From contig NZ_RSFW01000033.1 in the NCBI RefSeq assembly GCF_003937825.1, positions 1 through 64,000 on the forward strand: DNA of 64,000 nt, given 5' to 3'. Positions 52,829 through 61,086 of this stretch are shown here, piece by piece. The notes below the pieces were generated by a model that worked only from the letters and a program-made list of their open reading frames with translations, was not told where the DNA came from and did no database searches. How positions within the stretch are numbered: position 1 is the first letter of the stretch; each line of letters opens with the position of its first letter. The stretch is from Mesobacillus subterraneus (GTDB lineage Bacteria > Bacillota > Bacilli > Bacillales > Cytobacillaceae). The translations under genes were made by a program, and so were the position numbers.

Positions 52829-53167
52829 AATCTCGCAATTACCTCAACCGGACAGGTTTGTCAGGATACATGAGGAAAGTTGTCCGAGAGCAAGCTCCAA
52901 TCGGACAGGTTTCAAGGAATTAGAAGGAAAGTTGTCCGAGAGCGCGCTCCAATCGGACAGGTTTCAAGGAATTAGAAGAAAAGTTGTCCGAGAGCGCGTT
53001 CCAATCGGACAGGTTGCAAGGATTAAGAAGAAAAGTTGTCCGAGAGCAAGCTCCAATCGGACAGCTTGCAAGGATTAAGAAGAAAAGTTGTCCGAGAGCG
53101 CGCTCCAATCGGACAGGTTGCAAGGATTTAGGAAGAAAGCTGTCCGAGAGAATGCCTCAAACGGACA
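52829..53167. repeat. 52-bp-period inverted-repeat array (TGTCCGA type)
   Basis: Six full units begin with TGTCCGA at 52881, 52933, 52985, 53037, 53089 and 53141, exactly 52 bp apart, and a decayed unit ends at about 52855. Each has arms TGTCCGA/TCGGACA around a 13-base centre that itself contains GAGC/GCTC, 27 bases in all, then a 25-base A/G-rich spacer ending GAAAAGT or similar. It fills the gap between the convergent mqo and NERD genes. Confidence 0.93.
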
Positions 53168-53182
53168 GGACCTGCTGATATA

Positions 53183-54091
53183 CTATTCATAATAAGTATG
53201 TCTATTCTTTCCTATCGCTGCAAAATTTTTCTGTAGAACCCTGGAGATTGTTTTATTACTGAAGGTTGAATTTGCCCACTTGTATATATTCGCAGAAGTT
53301 ATCCTATATTCTGGGAAAAGCAATTTGAATTCCTCTGTAGTCCTGAGCACAGCATCTCCAATTTTTTCATGCGTACCGCACTTACCACAAACTAGGTCGA
53401 ATTTCTGTACATAGGTATTAAATGAATAACAATTCTTGCAATAGATCCCTTTCTCCAACTGTTCATAATCGTAATCAGGCAAATTCGAAAATGGGTTTTT
53501 GACCTGATGCAGTGATAGCAGCTTTTGGGCGAGTATCTGGTGACTATGTTCCAATTTGGATGGCGTGTTTTGTAACTCTTTGATGTAACGATTGGTTTGT
53601 GTGGGTAGGATAATTGGTTGGTCCATTGGGGCCTGGTAGAGGGTGAATTCAGGGTTGATGAAGATGGTCGTGGCGTGGACGATGTGGTTCAACTTGAGGT
53701 TTTGGAGCAGCTGGCGAAAGAGGGTGGCGCTTCGTGTCAACTGGGTGATTGGGTTTTTGTACTCGCGGCCATTTTTAACTGCATATAACTTGTCCCCATC
53801 AAGATAAAAATCTCCTACAAAGTTTTTTACATCAATGAGATGAATGGCATCCCTGGCAATGATCACTTTATCCAGTTGGAAAAAAGAGTTGTTCACCTGA
53901 AGAAGAAGGTCGTCGATGATATATCTTTCTTCCGAGAGATGTTCTGTCTTCTGGTCGAACATAACTTCTCCCGCATATCCTTTTTCCAAGGTCGAGAGTT
54001 GGAACTGATCCTTAGCAGACAACTCCATTCGATTATTCAAGTATCGCAAAACGACTAAATCATGGGGTTCCGTACGTTCTTTTAAAAGCAT
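53183..54091 (-). CDS. NERD domain protein with C-terminal zinc ribbon
   Basis: 302-residue protein. Residues ~30-150 form a NERD (nuclease-related) domain: GYAGEVMFDQ, the metal-site acidic residues and the LIDVKNFVGDFYL core, in which D-x-K matches the nuclease fold. The C-terminal third has CKNC and CGKC pairs (about 220-240), a zinc ribbon, then a helix-turn-helix-like tail. Such proteins are thought to act on nucleic acid; the role is unknown. ATG at 54091 has AAAGGA eight bases upstream; an ATG three codons earlier abuts it. It lies beside the repeat array. Confidence 0.85.
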   Translation of the reverse strand: MLLKERTEPHDLVVLRYLNNRMELSAKDQFQLSTLEKGYAGEVMFDQKTEHLSEERYIIDDLLLQVNNSFFQLDKVIIARDAIHLIDVKNFVGDFYLDGDKLYAVKNGREYKNPITQLTRSATLFRQLLQNLKLNHIVHATTIFINPEFTLYQAPMDQPIILPTQTNRYIKELQNTPSKLEHSHQILAQKLLSLHQVKNPFSNLPDYDYEQLEKGIYCKNCYSFNTYVQKFDLVCGKCGTHEKIGDAVLRTTEEFKLLFPEYRITSANIYKWANSTFSNKTISRVLQKNFAAIGKNRHTYYE

Positions 54092-54173
54092 ACTCCACAT
54101 CCTTTCTATAAGCTAATTCTAATTCATTAGCCAAACGAATATTGTGAATGTTTTGTTAACTTTTTCCGTATAT

Positions 54174-54213
54174 AAAAAAACCGCTCTACCACCCAAGAGG
54201 CGGTAAAGCGGTT
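54174..54213 (-). terminator. ahpF terminator
   Basis: On the minus strand ACCGCTTTACC...GGTAGAGCGGT followed by seven T. Confidence 0.9.
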
Positions 54214-54218
54214 CTGCA

Positions 54219-55748
54219 TTAATTCCGAATCAGATAATCAAATGCGCCTAATGCGGCGGTTGCACCTGATCCCATGGAAATGATGATTTGTTTGTACGGG
54301 CTGTTTGTGCAGTCTCCCGCGGCGAATACGCCTGGAAGGTCTGTAGCACCGTGGTTGTTCACTACAATTTCACCAAAGCGTGTACGCTCTAGTGTGTCGC
54401 CTAACCAGTCAGTGTTTGGTACAAGTCCGATCTGAACGAATACACCCTGCAATTCTACGTGATGTTCTTCGCCGCTGTCACGGTCCACATAAGTAATTCC
54501 GTTTACTTTATCAGTACCGGTGATTTCTTTTGTTTGCGCGTTCATGACGACAGTCACGTTAGACAGGCTGTGCAGACGGTCTTGAAGGACTTTGTCTGCT
54601 TTTAGCTCTGGATTGAACTCGATCACTGTTACATGGTTGACGATTCCTGCAAGGTCGATGGCTGCTTCTACGCCGGAGTTTCCGCCGCCGATGACAGCAA
54701 CATCCTTGCCTTCGAACAATGGACCGTCACAGTGAGGGCAGTAAGCCACACCTTTGTTCTTGAACTCAGCTTCACCAGGCACGCCAACATTGCGCCAGCG
54801 GGCACCAGTAGAGATGATGACTGTCTTACTCTTAAGAACAGCACCATTTTCAAGTTCAAGCTCAACCATGTCTTTCTTTTCCAAGCGCTTCGCACGCTGC
54901 AGGTTCATGATATCGATGCCATATTCTTTAACATGTTCTTCAAGGCTTGCGACAAGCTTTGGACCTTCCGTGTGCTTGACACTGATGAAGTTCTCGATGC
55001 CGAGAGTGTCCATGACTTGTCCGCCGAAGCGTTCTGCAACGATACCTGTGCGGATGCCTTTACGAGCCGCATAAATGGCCGCACTAGCACCAGCCGGTCC
55101 GCCACCGACGACAAGAACATCATATGGATCTTTATCGCTGAATTCTGCTGCGTCCGGGCCAGAGCCCATCTTCGCAAGGATTTCTTCTAGAGACATACGG
55201 CCGCTGCCGAAGGATTCCCCGTTAAGGAAAACCGTTGGAACAGCCATGATTTCTTTGCTTTCTACTTCATCCTTAAAAGCTGCGCCGTCAATCATGGTAT
55301 GTGAAATGCCAGGATTCAGGATGCTCATCAGGTTCAATGCCTGTACAACATCTGGGCAGTTGTGGCAGCTTAGGCTGATATAAGATTCGAAACGATACTC
55401 ACCTTTAATTGCCTTCACCTGATCGATGACTTTCTGGTCAACTTTAGGGGCTCTGCCGCTAACCTGCAGCAAAGCAAGCACCAATGAAGTGAACTCATGT
55501 CCTAAAGGAATACCTGCGAAAGTCAAGCCAGTGTCTTCGCCAATACGATTGACGCTGAAGCTAGGTGTTCTTTCCAGTTCGGCATGCTCAACTTTAATGT
55601 GAGAAGACATGGTCGCCAGCTCATCTACTAAAGAAAGCATGTCTCGTGATACTTCATCTGATCCAGCACTTACTTTAAGCAGCACATCGCCCTCCATCAA
55701 TTGAAGATATTGGGCTAATTGTGCTTTAATTTCTGCATCTAATAACAT
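54219..55748 (-). CDS. ahpF: Alkyl hydroperoxide reductase subunit F
   Basis: 509-residue flavoprotein that passes electrons from NADH to AhpC. The N-terminal double thioredoxin-fold domain has the redox pair C128-C131 (SCHNC), then the FAD motif [12 protein letters not shown] (213-224), the thioredoxin-reductase pair C337-C340 (YCPHC) and the NAD motif [12 protein letters not shown]. Cytoplasmic. It follows ahpC by 12 bases and shares its promoter. Length is normal. Confidence 0.97.
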   Translation of the reverse strand: MLLDAEIKAQLAQYLQLMEGDVLLKVSAGSDEVSRDMLSLVDELATMSSHIKVEHAELERTPSFSVNRIGEDTGLTFAGIPLGHEFTSLVLALLQVSGRAPKVDQKVIDQVKAIKGEYRFESYISLSCHNCPDVVQALNLMSILNPGISHTMIDGAAFKDEVESKEIMAVPTVFLNGESFGSGRMSLEEILAKMGSGPDAAEFSDKDPYDVLVVGGGPAGASAAIYAARKGIRTGIVAERFGGQVMDTLGIENFISVKHTEGPKLVASLEEHVKEYGIDIMNLQRAKRLEKKDMVELELENGAVLKSKTVIISTGARWRNVGVPGEAEFKNKGVAYCPHCDGPLFEGKDVAVIGGGNSGVEAAIDLAGIVNHVTVIEFNPELKADKVLQDRLHSLSNVTVVMNAQTKEITGTDKVNGITYVDRDSGEEHHVELQGVFVQIGLVPNTDWLGDTLERTRFGEIVVNNHGATDLPGVFAAGDCTNSPYKQIIISMGSGATAALGAFDYLIRN

Positions 55749-55760
55749 GGGAAGGACTCC

Positions 55761-56324
55761 TTAGATTTTTCCTACAAGGTCAAGGCTTGGCTTAAGAGTT
55801 GCAGAACCTTCTTGCCATTTTGCAGGGCAAACTTCGCCTGGGTTGTTGCGTACATATTGTGCTGCTTTAAGCTTGCTAACAACTTGGCTAGCGTCACGGC
55901 CGATTCCGCCTGCATTGATTTCAACAGTCTGGATAACGCCGTCTGGATCGATGATGAAAGTACCGCGCTCAGCAAGTCCATCTTCTTCGTTCAATACATC
56001 GAAGTTGCGAGAAATCTTCTGTGAAGGATCGCCGATCATGATGTACTCGATTTTGCTGATAGCTTCTGAGTGGTCATGCCAAGCTTTGTGAGTGAAGTGA
56101 GTATCAGTAGAAACAGAGTAAACTTCTGCTCCCATTTCTTTTAATGTTGCATATTCGTTTTGCATGTCTTCAAGCTCAGTTGGGCAAACGAATGTGAAGT
56201 CAGCAGGGTAGAATACAACTACGCTCCACTTGCCTTTTAGGTTTTCTTCAGAAACAGTGATGAACTCTCCGTTGTGGAATGCGTTTGCTGTGAATGGTAA
56301 AACTTGAGTGCCGATTAATGCCAT
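55761..56324 (-). CDS. ahpC: Alkyl hydroperoxide reductase subunit C (peroxiredoxin)
   Basis: 187-residue typical 2-Cys peroxiredoxin that reduces hydrogen peroxide and organic peroxides. Peroxidatic C47 is in [10 protein letters not shown] and resolving C166 in GEVCPAKW; the protein forms disulfide-linked dimers and decamers. It ends [19 protein letters not shown] precedes the ATG. Two Fur-family boxes overlap the promoter region, so PerR-type repression relieved by peroxide is expected. Confidence 0.97.
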   Translation of the reverse strand: MALIGTQVLPFTANAFHNGEFITVSEENLKGKWSVVVFYPADFTFVCPTELEDMQNEYATLKEMGAEVYSVSTDTHFTHKAWHDHSEAISKIEYIMIGDPSQKISRNFDVLNEEDGLAERGTFIIDPDGVIQTVEINAGGIGRDASQVVSKLKAAQYVRNNPGEVCPAKWQEGSATLKPSLDLVGKI

Positions 56325-56403
56325 GATTAAGTTCCTCCTTAAATTTGGTTGAATTATTTATGAGATAGTTTAACTGATTCTATTCAGTCAACTATTCAAT
56401 TAA

Positions 56404-56458
56404 CTAGAATAATTCTAATTCGGTAATAATTATCATATAGCAGTGATTATTTTGTCAA
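56404..56458 (-). promoter_or_regulatory. ahpCF promoter with PerR/Fur-type boxes
   Basis: On the minus strand TTGACA (56453-56458), an 18-base spacer and GATAAT (56429-56434). A box TGATAATTATTACC overlaps the -10 (56422-56436) and a second, TTAGAATTATTCTAG (56404-56418), follows it. Both fit the 7-1-7 pattern of the Fur family; the second fits PerR at 12 of 15 positions. Downstream, an ATAGTT/AACTAT stem-loop (56365-56395) lies in the 5' leader. Confidence 0.75.
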
Positions 56459-56615
56459 GCGATATGATTGATTTATAAAAGATGTTTAATAACACAGGCT
56501 ATATCTATTATGGACCGTATCTTAAATAAAATGCCAATAATAAGCAGAAAAATTTCGTATAATAGAGGGGTTTATTAATATAAATGACCTTAAAATATGG
56601 TACAGGAATTTTACA
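56459..56615. other. Intergenic region, nothing recognised
   Basis: AT-rich stretch between the ahpC promoter and the terminator of the next gene. Short frames only and no repeats. Confidence 0.5.
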
Positions 56616-56644
56616 TAAAAAAACCATGAACATAAAGTTCATGG
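56616..56644 (-). terminator. Terminator of the second riboswitch-controlled gene
   Basis: On the minus strand CCATGAAC-tttat-GTTCATGG followed by seven T. Confidence 0.9.
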
Positions 56645-56653
56645 CTGGAAAGG

Positions 56654-57142
56654 TTATTGTAATGCTACACCATTTACATATAAAGTGCTTGTGCTGGAGA
56701 CTAGCTCAACACTTGTAACTATATGGCCTGATTTGCCAGGGTATTCGTCACCAACGGCAGGTTGTTTACCTTCGAACGCATCTTTATGGCCATTTAAATA
56801 AAAACCTGTAAATTGATTGGATTTTCTTGCATTATAGTCAACAGTTGCTGAAAGGTTTGCGGTGTGTTTATGTTCTACGATGTGTTTTTTCTCTCCTTTA
56901 GTTCCTTCACCAGTAATCCATTCGACAGTAACCTCATAGGCTGTTACAGTTTCATAAGTAAATAACAAACTTTCAGCGTTTTTCTGCAACTGAGCATTGT
57001 TCCACCCCAAAGCCTGCTGTACATCACCTTTACCTACAAATCCATTACCTGACTCATCTACTGTTACGGCCGCAAACGACGTACTTGCAAAAATCCCCAT
57101 TGCCAGTGCTCCTGCTGCTAATCCTGCTAATACTTTTTTCAT
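56654..57142 (-). CDS. Secreted protein with GFVGKGDVQ motif, under a c-di-GMP-II riboswitch
   Basis: 162-residue protein with a clear signal peptide (GLAAGALAMGIFASTSFA-A). The mature start has GNGFVGKGDVQQALGWNN, a motif seen in many secreted bacterial proteins of unknown role, followed by a beta-rich region with YEVTVEW and a C-terminal VELVSSTSTLYVNGVALQ. No cysteine, lipobox or sorting signal. Function unknown. AAGAGGAG precedes the ATG and can be masked by the riboswitch 3' end. The leader is shared with the Thr-rich protein gene at 46952-47590. Confidence 0.75.
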   Translation of the reverse strand: MKKVLAGLAAGALAMGIFASTSFAAVTVDESGNGFVGKGDVQQALGWNNAQLQKNAESLLFTYETVTAYEVTVEWITGEGTKGEKKHIVEHKHTANLSATVDYNARKSNQFTGFYLNGHKDAFEGKQPAVGDEYPGKSGHIVTSVELVSSTSTLYVNGVALQ

Positions 57143-57175
57143 TTTTCATCTCTCCTCTTAGTTTTTATGTATTCC

Positions 57176-57252
57176 TAAGAGGGCCGGTTACACTAGTAGC
57201 TCCATACAGTCCAAGTGTCCAGATAAAGACTGTACTTCAACGCTTCCCATTG
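57176..57252 (-). promoter_or_regulatory. Cyclic-di-GMP-II riboswitch, copy B
   Basis: The minus strand reads GGGAAGCGTTGAAG, stem TACAGTC/GACTGTA, loop CTGGACACTTG, then CTAGTGTAACCGGCCC. Compared with copy A, stem bases change in pairs (C-G for T-A, T-A for C-G) while loop and core are identical, which supports folded RNA. The 3' CCTCTTA can pair with TAAGAGG at the ribosome site. Upstream, ACGATGG/CCATCGT (57258-57297) forms an extra hairpin around a palindromic AGTGGCCACT, which copy A also has further upstream. Confidence 0.87.
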
Positions 57253-57306
57253 CATTCACGATGGATGATCATAGTGGCCACTAAATGTTACCATCGTTAT
57301 AGGTTT

Positions 57307-57352
57307 ATTTTATATTAAACAATAGTTAAATAGTAGTATTTTTAATCGACAA
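57307..57352 (-). promoter_or_regulatory. Promoter region with TTGTCGAT box, second copy
   Basis: On the minus strand a -10 TAAAAT (57307-57312) has no good -35. TTGTCGAT (57345-57352) lies 32 bases before it, and the CTATTTAAC...GTTTAATATAAAAT stretch resembles the promoter of the Thr-rich protein gene base by base. Confidence 0.5.
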
Positions 57353-57606
57353 TTTTCTCGGTCTTAAGTCATAAAAAAATAGTACTAACAGCGGTTAGTA
57401 CCAAAAAAATCAGGAGGAACTAAAAGAGAATGATATATTCTCCTATGAAAATTGTATATTAAACATTAGTGGAAATAAACTGTTTTTAGTAGACAAATTT
57501 CCGCATCGGTCTGAAAAAATTGTCTAAAACAAAAAATATCCTTCTCGGAACGCTCTGTAATAAAGTATAGTTAGAATATACAGAATGTGGATGGGGAGGT
57601 TGCATC

Positions 57607-58542
57607 ATTAAGAATTTCAGTCAAAAAGCCTTTTATTTGTTTTTCCTTCTTCCTGCATTGTTTTTAGTATATTTACACATTAATATCCCGCATGAACTGG
57701 AATGGAATGTGATCTTCTTTCTATGTATCATGGTGATTTTCGACAGGATCAACCTCAAGGTATTTTCTGGGTTTCGGTACTCGTTTTTTCATGTGATGTT
57801 ATCGTTGATAATTTTTGACCGATTTTCTGTTGTTTATGGGTTCATTTATCTTTTGGTAGATAGCTTGTTTGCTATTTTTTCAAAGAAAAGAGGGAGCCTG
57901 AAATCAACAATTGCATTGTTGGCGATGTATATCATCATTATCATTGCCTGTAATGAATTTTATAATGGTTATACGGATAAGACTTACGGGGCACGTTATC
58001 TCACCTTGATTTTGATGGTGTTCCTGAGTATGATGTTGAAATACGTCTTTGTGTGGCTTGAAACAGGGGCTGTGACCAGCAAGATGTTCATCGAAAGGTT
58101 TGGGCCAATGACATTTGAAGTGTTGATCATTTTTCCGATCCTTGCGTTCTATGACCATCTGGATGTAAATTTGATTCTCATCTTGTTCCTTTCTTATTAT
58201 ACATTTATTGGCTTCATGCACAGGAAGTTCATGGGTGTCAACCATCTGCACATTCAATCATTGACTGACAGGATCCAAAAAAGATTTGGCGTTCAAGTAT
58301 ATTTTATGGATTTGGATTCTATAAAAGGAATATACCATCATGATAAAAAATTGATTTTCATAGATGAGAAACTGGATTATCCAGAGCAGCTGCAGACGAT
58401 TGTCCATGAATTGCTCCATCATCAAACGAATCGTTTTCTAAAATTGCCGGATGTTTTCGTGGAAATGATCATCACATTATGTGAGGCGATTGTCAGCTGG
58501 TACTATATTATTTCATATAAGAAAAAGGGAGAGTTGCTATGA
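57607..58542 (+). CDS. Membrane protein with C-terminal ImmA/IrrE-like metallopeptidase domain
   Basis: About 311 residues: six to seven hydrophobic segments fill residues ~10-205, then a ~100-residue domain with FIDEKLDYPEQLQTIVHELLHHQ, where HELLH is a zinc HExxH site as in ImmA/IrrE peptidases. The active site would face the cytosol. The likely start is ATT at 57607: GGGGAGG lies seven bases upstream and no ATG, GTG or TTG occurs in frame there; the first usual codon, TTG at 57637, has no ribosome site. Its stop overlaps the XRE regulator gene by four bases. Confidence 0.75.
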   Translation: MKNFSQKAFYLFFLLPALFLVYLHINIPHELEWNVIFFLCIMVIFDRINLKVFSGFRYSFFHVMLSLIIFDRFSVVYGFIYLLVDSLFAIFSKKRGSLKSTIALLAMYIIIIIACNEFYNGYTDKTYGARYLTLILMVFLSMMLKYVFVWLETGAVTSKMFIERFGPMTFEVLIIFPILAFYDHLDVNLILILFLSYYTFIGFMHRKFMGVNHLHIQSLTDRIQKRFGVQVYFMDLDSIKGIYHHDKKLIFIDEKLDYPEQLQTIVHELLHHQTNRFLKLPDVFVEMIITLCEAIVSWYYIISYKKKGELL

Positions 58543-58877
58543 CCACGCCATTAGGACAGGAATTAAGAAGGTTGAGAAAGGAAAGGGGCCTGCGGCTTGA
58601 GGATGTGGCTAATGGCACAGGCATTACGCTGCAGTACTTGAGCATGCTTGAAAAAGGAGCCAGAAAGTCGGTTTCTTTTGAAATCATGGCGGATATTGCA
58701 AGGTTCTATGGGGTTCCCCTGGACTATTTTGCTGCCTTCCTGAAGAAGGAGGATTCAGAGCCTCTTACCGATGTGGAAATTATGCTGTGGCAGGCCATCA
58801 ATGAAAAGGTCCGGGATGAGATTTATTATAAAAAAGGGAAATCCTTAAAAGATATTTTTTCAAAACTGTTGAAATAA
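58539..58877 (+). CDS. XRE-family transcriptional regulator
   Basis: 112-residue protein with an N-terminal helix-turn-helix of the lambda-repressor type (GQELRRLRKERGLRLEDVANGTGITLQYLSMLEKG), followed by a helical tail. The ATG overlaps the stop of the metallopeptidase gene. XRE regulators are the usual partners and substrates of ImmA-type peptidases, so cleavage-controlled repression is a reasonable model, unproven here. A strong terminator follows. Confidence 0.88.
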   Translation: MTTPLGQELRRLRKERGLRLEDVANGTGITLQYLSMLEKGARKSVSFEIMADIARFYGVPLDYFAAFLKKEDSEPLTDVEIMLWQAINEKVRDEIYYKKGKSLKDIFSKLLK

Positions 58878-58879
58878 GG

Positions 58880-58915
58880 AAACGGCTGATCCGCATGTGG
58901 ATCAGCCGTTTTTTT
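58880..58915 (+). terminator. Terminator after the XRE gene
   Basis: AACGGCTGATCC-gcatgt-GGATCAGCCGTT followed by a T run; perfect 12-bp stem. Confidence 0.94.
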
Positions 58916-58975
58916 AGGCTCACATTCTCCAATTATGAATACAATGGCTAGAAAAATCATAAAGGATGTGTGAGC

Positions 58976-59593
58976 ATGCCGGTCACTTTCCCTGTTGCCA
59001 TCAAGACGCTAAAAGTCAGCGGCGGACCTAAAAGGACAGTTTACTTTCCACGAGTAGTTGGATTGTCAAATCGAGATATTGAAAAGTCAATCAATCAAAA
59101 CATTGTATTACAGGCACAACAGCTCATCAATCAACAGGTTGGAAATATGCCGGAGACGGTTGAAGAAATGCTGGGATCCTATGAAATCAAGAATAACCAA
59201 AGGGATGTCCTCAGCCTGACTCAATCTAATTATACGTATCATCGCCAGGCCGCCCATGGAATGACCTATCTAAAATCACTGACGTTTGACATGAAAAGCG
59301 GAAGGATGTATGAGCTGAAGGATTTATTCAAGCCTGGAAGCGACTATGTAAAAAGGCTCTCCGAAATTGTAGAAGCCCAAATAAAGAACCGCAGCATCCC
59401 GCTCCTGGAAGACTTTAAAGGAATCAGTGAAGACCAGGATTTTTACATCGCCGATAAAAGTCTCGTCCTCTACTTCCAACTGTATGAACTCACCCCTTAC
59501 GCCTACGGGTTTCCAATGTTTCCAATATCGGTCTATGAACTAGAGGGACTCATCGATGAAGATGGGCCCCTGGGGAGAATGGCAAGCGCATAA
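58976..59593 (+). CDS. DUF3298/DUF4163-type protein
   Basis: 205-residue protein. The first half (PVAIKTLKV...YFPRVVGLSNRDIEKSIN) resembles the DUF4163/PdaC-type domain, and the second (LKSLTFDMKSGRMYELKDLFKPG...LYFQLYELTPYAYGFPMFPI) is a typical DUF3298 domain. In RsiV-like anti-sigma factors and PdaC this pair is extracellular, but no signal peptide or membrane helix is seen here, so a cytoplasmic or spore location is possible. ATG at 58976 has AAAGGA nine bases upstream. Confidence 0.8.
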   Translation: MPVTFPVAIKTLKVSGGPKRTVYFPRVVGLSNRDIEKSINQNIVLQAQQLINQQVGNMPETVEEMLGSYEIKNNQRDVLSLTQSNYTYHRQAAHGMTYLKSLTFDMKSGRMYELKDLFKPGSDYVKRLSEIVEAQIKNRSIPLLEDFKGISEDQDFYIADKSLVLYFQLYELTPYAYGFPMFPISVYELEGLIDEDGPLGRMASA

Positions 59594-59673
59594 TAGCTGA
59601 TAAAACCATTGTTTCATTTCTGTTTTTCTGTATAGTAATAAGTAAATGAAAAATTCTGAAAAGTGGTGAAGGC

Positions 59674-60627
59674 ATGAATACAACAGGTAATCTGCTGTCT
59701 TTTCCGTATCCCTTTGGTGATGGCGATTCATATCGGTATTCTAATAATGCTATTCCATTAAATCCGCCTCATCCGGTGGAGATCACCGATACGTATATAG
59801 GTGAACTTAAACTGAAAAGAGAGCTGCTTACAAAGCACCCTGAACGCTGTTATTATTCATCTCCCCATACCCTGGATGCTCAATGGGAGATTGTCGACTT
59901 AATCGCCCATCACCTTGCTGAAAATTACCCAGATCAATTTATGCTAAATAAGCAGGGTGACAACTGGGAGTTCTCGAATCTACAAACCGATGAAAAAATT
60001 TCATTCCTCTTTGGTGAAAACACGACGCTCAGTCTGGAGCCTCTGGATTTCATCGGACGGCATGTCCAGGAGGATTTGATCTTGATGATGCAGCGGGACG
60101 GGGATTTGTTTCTGGATGCCGGCCAGCTCTGTTTTCCTGCCAACTGGTCGCTGTACTTTGACGCGGGCATGTCTTTTAAAGAGATACATGCCCCCATTCC
60201 TGGATTCCACAAAGAATCTCTTGATGCCCGCATCCTGCAATTTTTAATGAGAATTGAAGCGGGCGCGCCATGGGGCAGGAAGAACTGGTCGCTAATGGCT
60301 GGCAGCAGGCTGGATACATCGCTTGAAACATTTGCGAAATGGGGCCAGGAACGGAAAAAAGTTACGAAAGAGAACGCTGGTAAACTGGTTCATTTTCGAG
60401 TGGAGGACCAAAGGCTTTTTCGCCTGCCCAAAAGCAATGCGATCTTGTTTTCCATCCATACACATATGCTGCCGCTTGAACAATTCGTCCAGCATTCCCC
60501 ATGGCTGAAGCAATTTCATGCCATTTTGAAGGAACTTCCTCCATTCATTGCTGACTATAAAGGGATTTCCCTCTACCGGGGGGCTGTCCTGGACTATTTA
60601 GAAGAGGAACTGAAAAAACATGAGTGA
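59674..60627 (+). CDS. Heme-dependent oxidative N-demethylase alpha subunit family (DUF3445)
   Basis: 317-residue protein of the DUF3445 family. The best-conserved part is RVEDQRLFRLPKSNAILFSIHTHMLPLEQF, which matches the family's RLPRSGAIVFTIRTY region. Known members bind heme in a PAS-like pocket and oxidatively remove a methyl group from dimethylamine. Two downstream genes encode a DmmA-type subunit and a flavin/iron-sulfur reductase, as expected for such an oxygenase. The substrate in Bacillaceae is unknown. It overlaps the next gene by eight bases. Confidence 0.82.
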   Translation: MNTTGNLLSFPYPFGDGDSYRYSNNAIPLNPPHPVEITDTYIGELKLKRELLTKHPERCYYSSPHTLDAQWEIVDLIAHHLAENYPDQFMLNKQGDNWEFSNLQTDEKISFLFGENTTLSLEPLDFIGRHVQEDLILMMQRDGDLFLDAGQLCFPANWSLYFDAGMSFKEIHAPIPGFHKESLDARILQFLMRIEAGAPWGRKNWSLMAGSRLDTSLETFAKWGQERKKVTKENAGKLVHFRVEDQRLFRLPKSNAILFSIHTHMLPLEQFVQHSPWLKQFHAILKELPPFIADYKGISLYRGAVLDYLEEELKKHE

Positions 60628-61069
60628 GCTCTCATTTATCCATGGTAAAAGGAAATTATTATTCTGCGCTGACCCAGAGGGAGCGGAGGTATGCCATCGT
60701 CTGGCAGCACAGGCAAGGAAAGAGAACGTTCCATTTGAGTTTCATATTTTAAAAGAGTGTGACGAAGCGTTTGTTCAACAGTGGTTCAGCATGCAAAAAA
60801 TGGGAGCGTATTTATACATATCAGGCAAGGGTGATTTCGTTGAAAAGGTTAAAGTCCGAGCAATGGAGGCAGGATTTTCTGAACATGAAATGCAGACAGC
60901 CATCATTGGACCTGTCAGGAAGAGGCTAGTGTGCTGTACGTGCCACGGGATGAATGAGTGGGATGACCAGGATGAAATTGTCTGCGCTCATTGCGGGCAG
61001 CAGCTGGAAGGGTCGACCCATTACTCGCGCCGCCTGGGTGGGTATTTGGGCTATGTGTCAATCAAGTAA
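60620..61069 (+). CDS. DmmA-like subunit with C-terminal zinc ribbon
   Basis: 149-residue protein. The first ~100 residues look like a ferredoxin-reductase-type nucleotide domain (KRKLLFCADPEGAEVCHRLA, LYISGKGDFVEKVKVRAMEAGF), and the C-terminus has CCTCHGMNEWDDQDEIVCAHC, a zinc or metal ribbon. It resembles dimethylamine monooxygenase subunit DmmA family proteins. The ATG overlaps the upstream gene by eight bases, so the two are coupled. Confidence 0.75.
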   Translation: MSELSFIHGKRKLLFCADPEGAEVCHRLAAQARKENVPFEFHILKECDEAFVQQWFSMQKMGAYLYISGKGDFVEKVKVRAMEAGFSEHEMQTAIIGPVRKRLVCCTCHGMNEWDDQDEIVCAHCGQQLEGSTHYSRRLGGYLGYVSIK

Positions 61070-61086
61070 TACGGGAGGGCAGCCAT

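Noticed and set aside
52764-53123. Open frames of ~100 codons (plus strand) and ~67 codons (minus strand) across the 52-bp array
   Set aside because: The unit length is not a multiple of three, so each unit is read in a different frame. There is no ribosome site, and the frames exist on both strands because stop codons are absent from the unit.
60991-61086. N-terminal extension of the PDR-type reductase
   Set aside because: It overlaps the DmmA-like gene in another frame and is unlike the family; TTG at 61087 has a good ribosome site.
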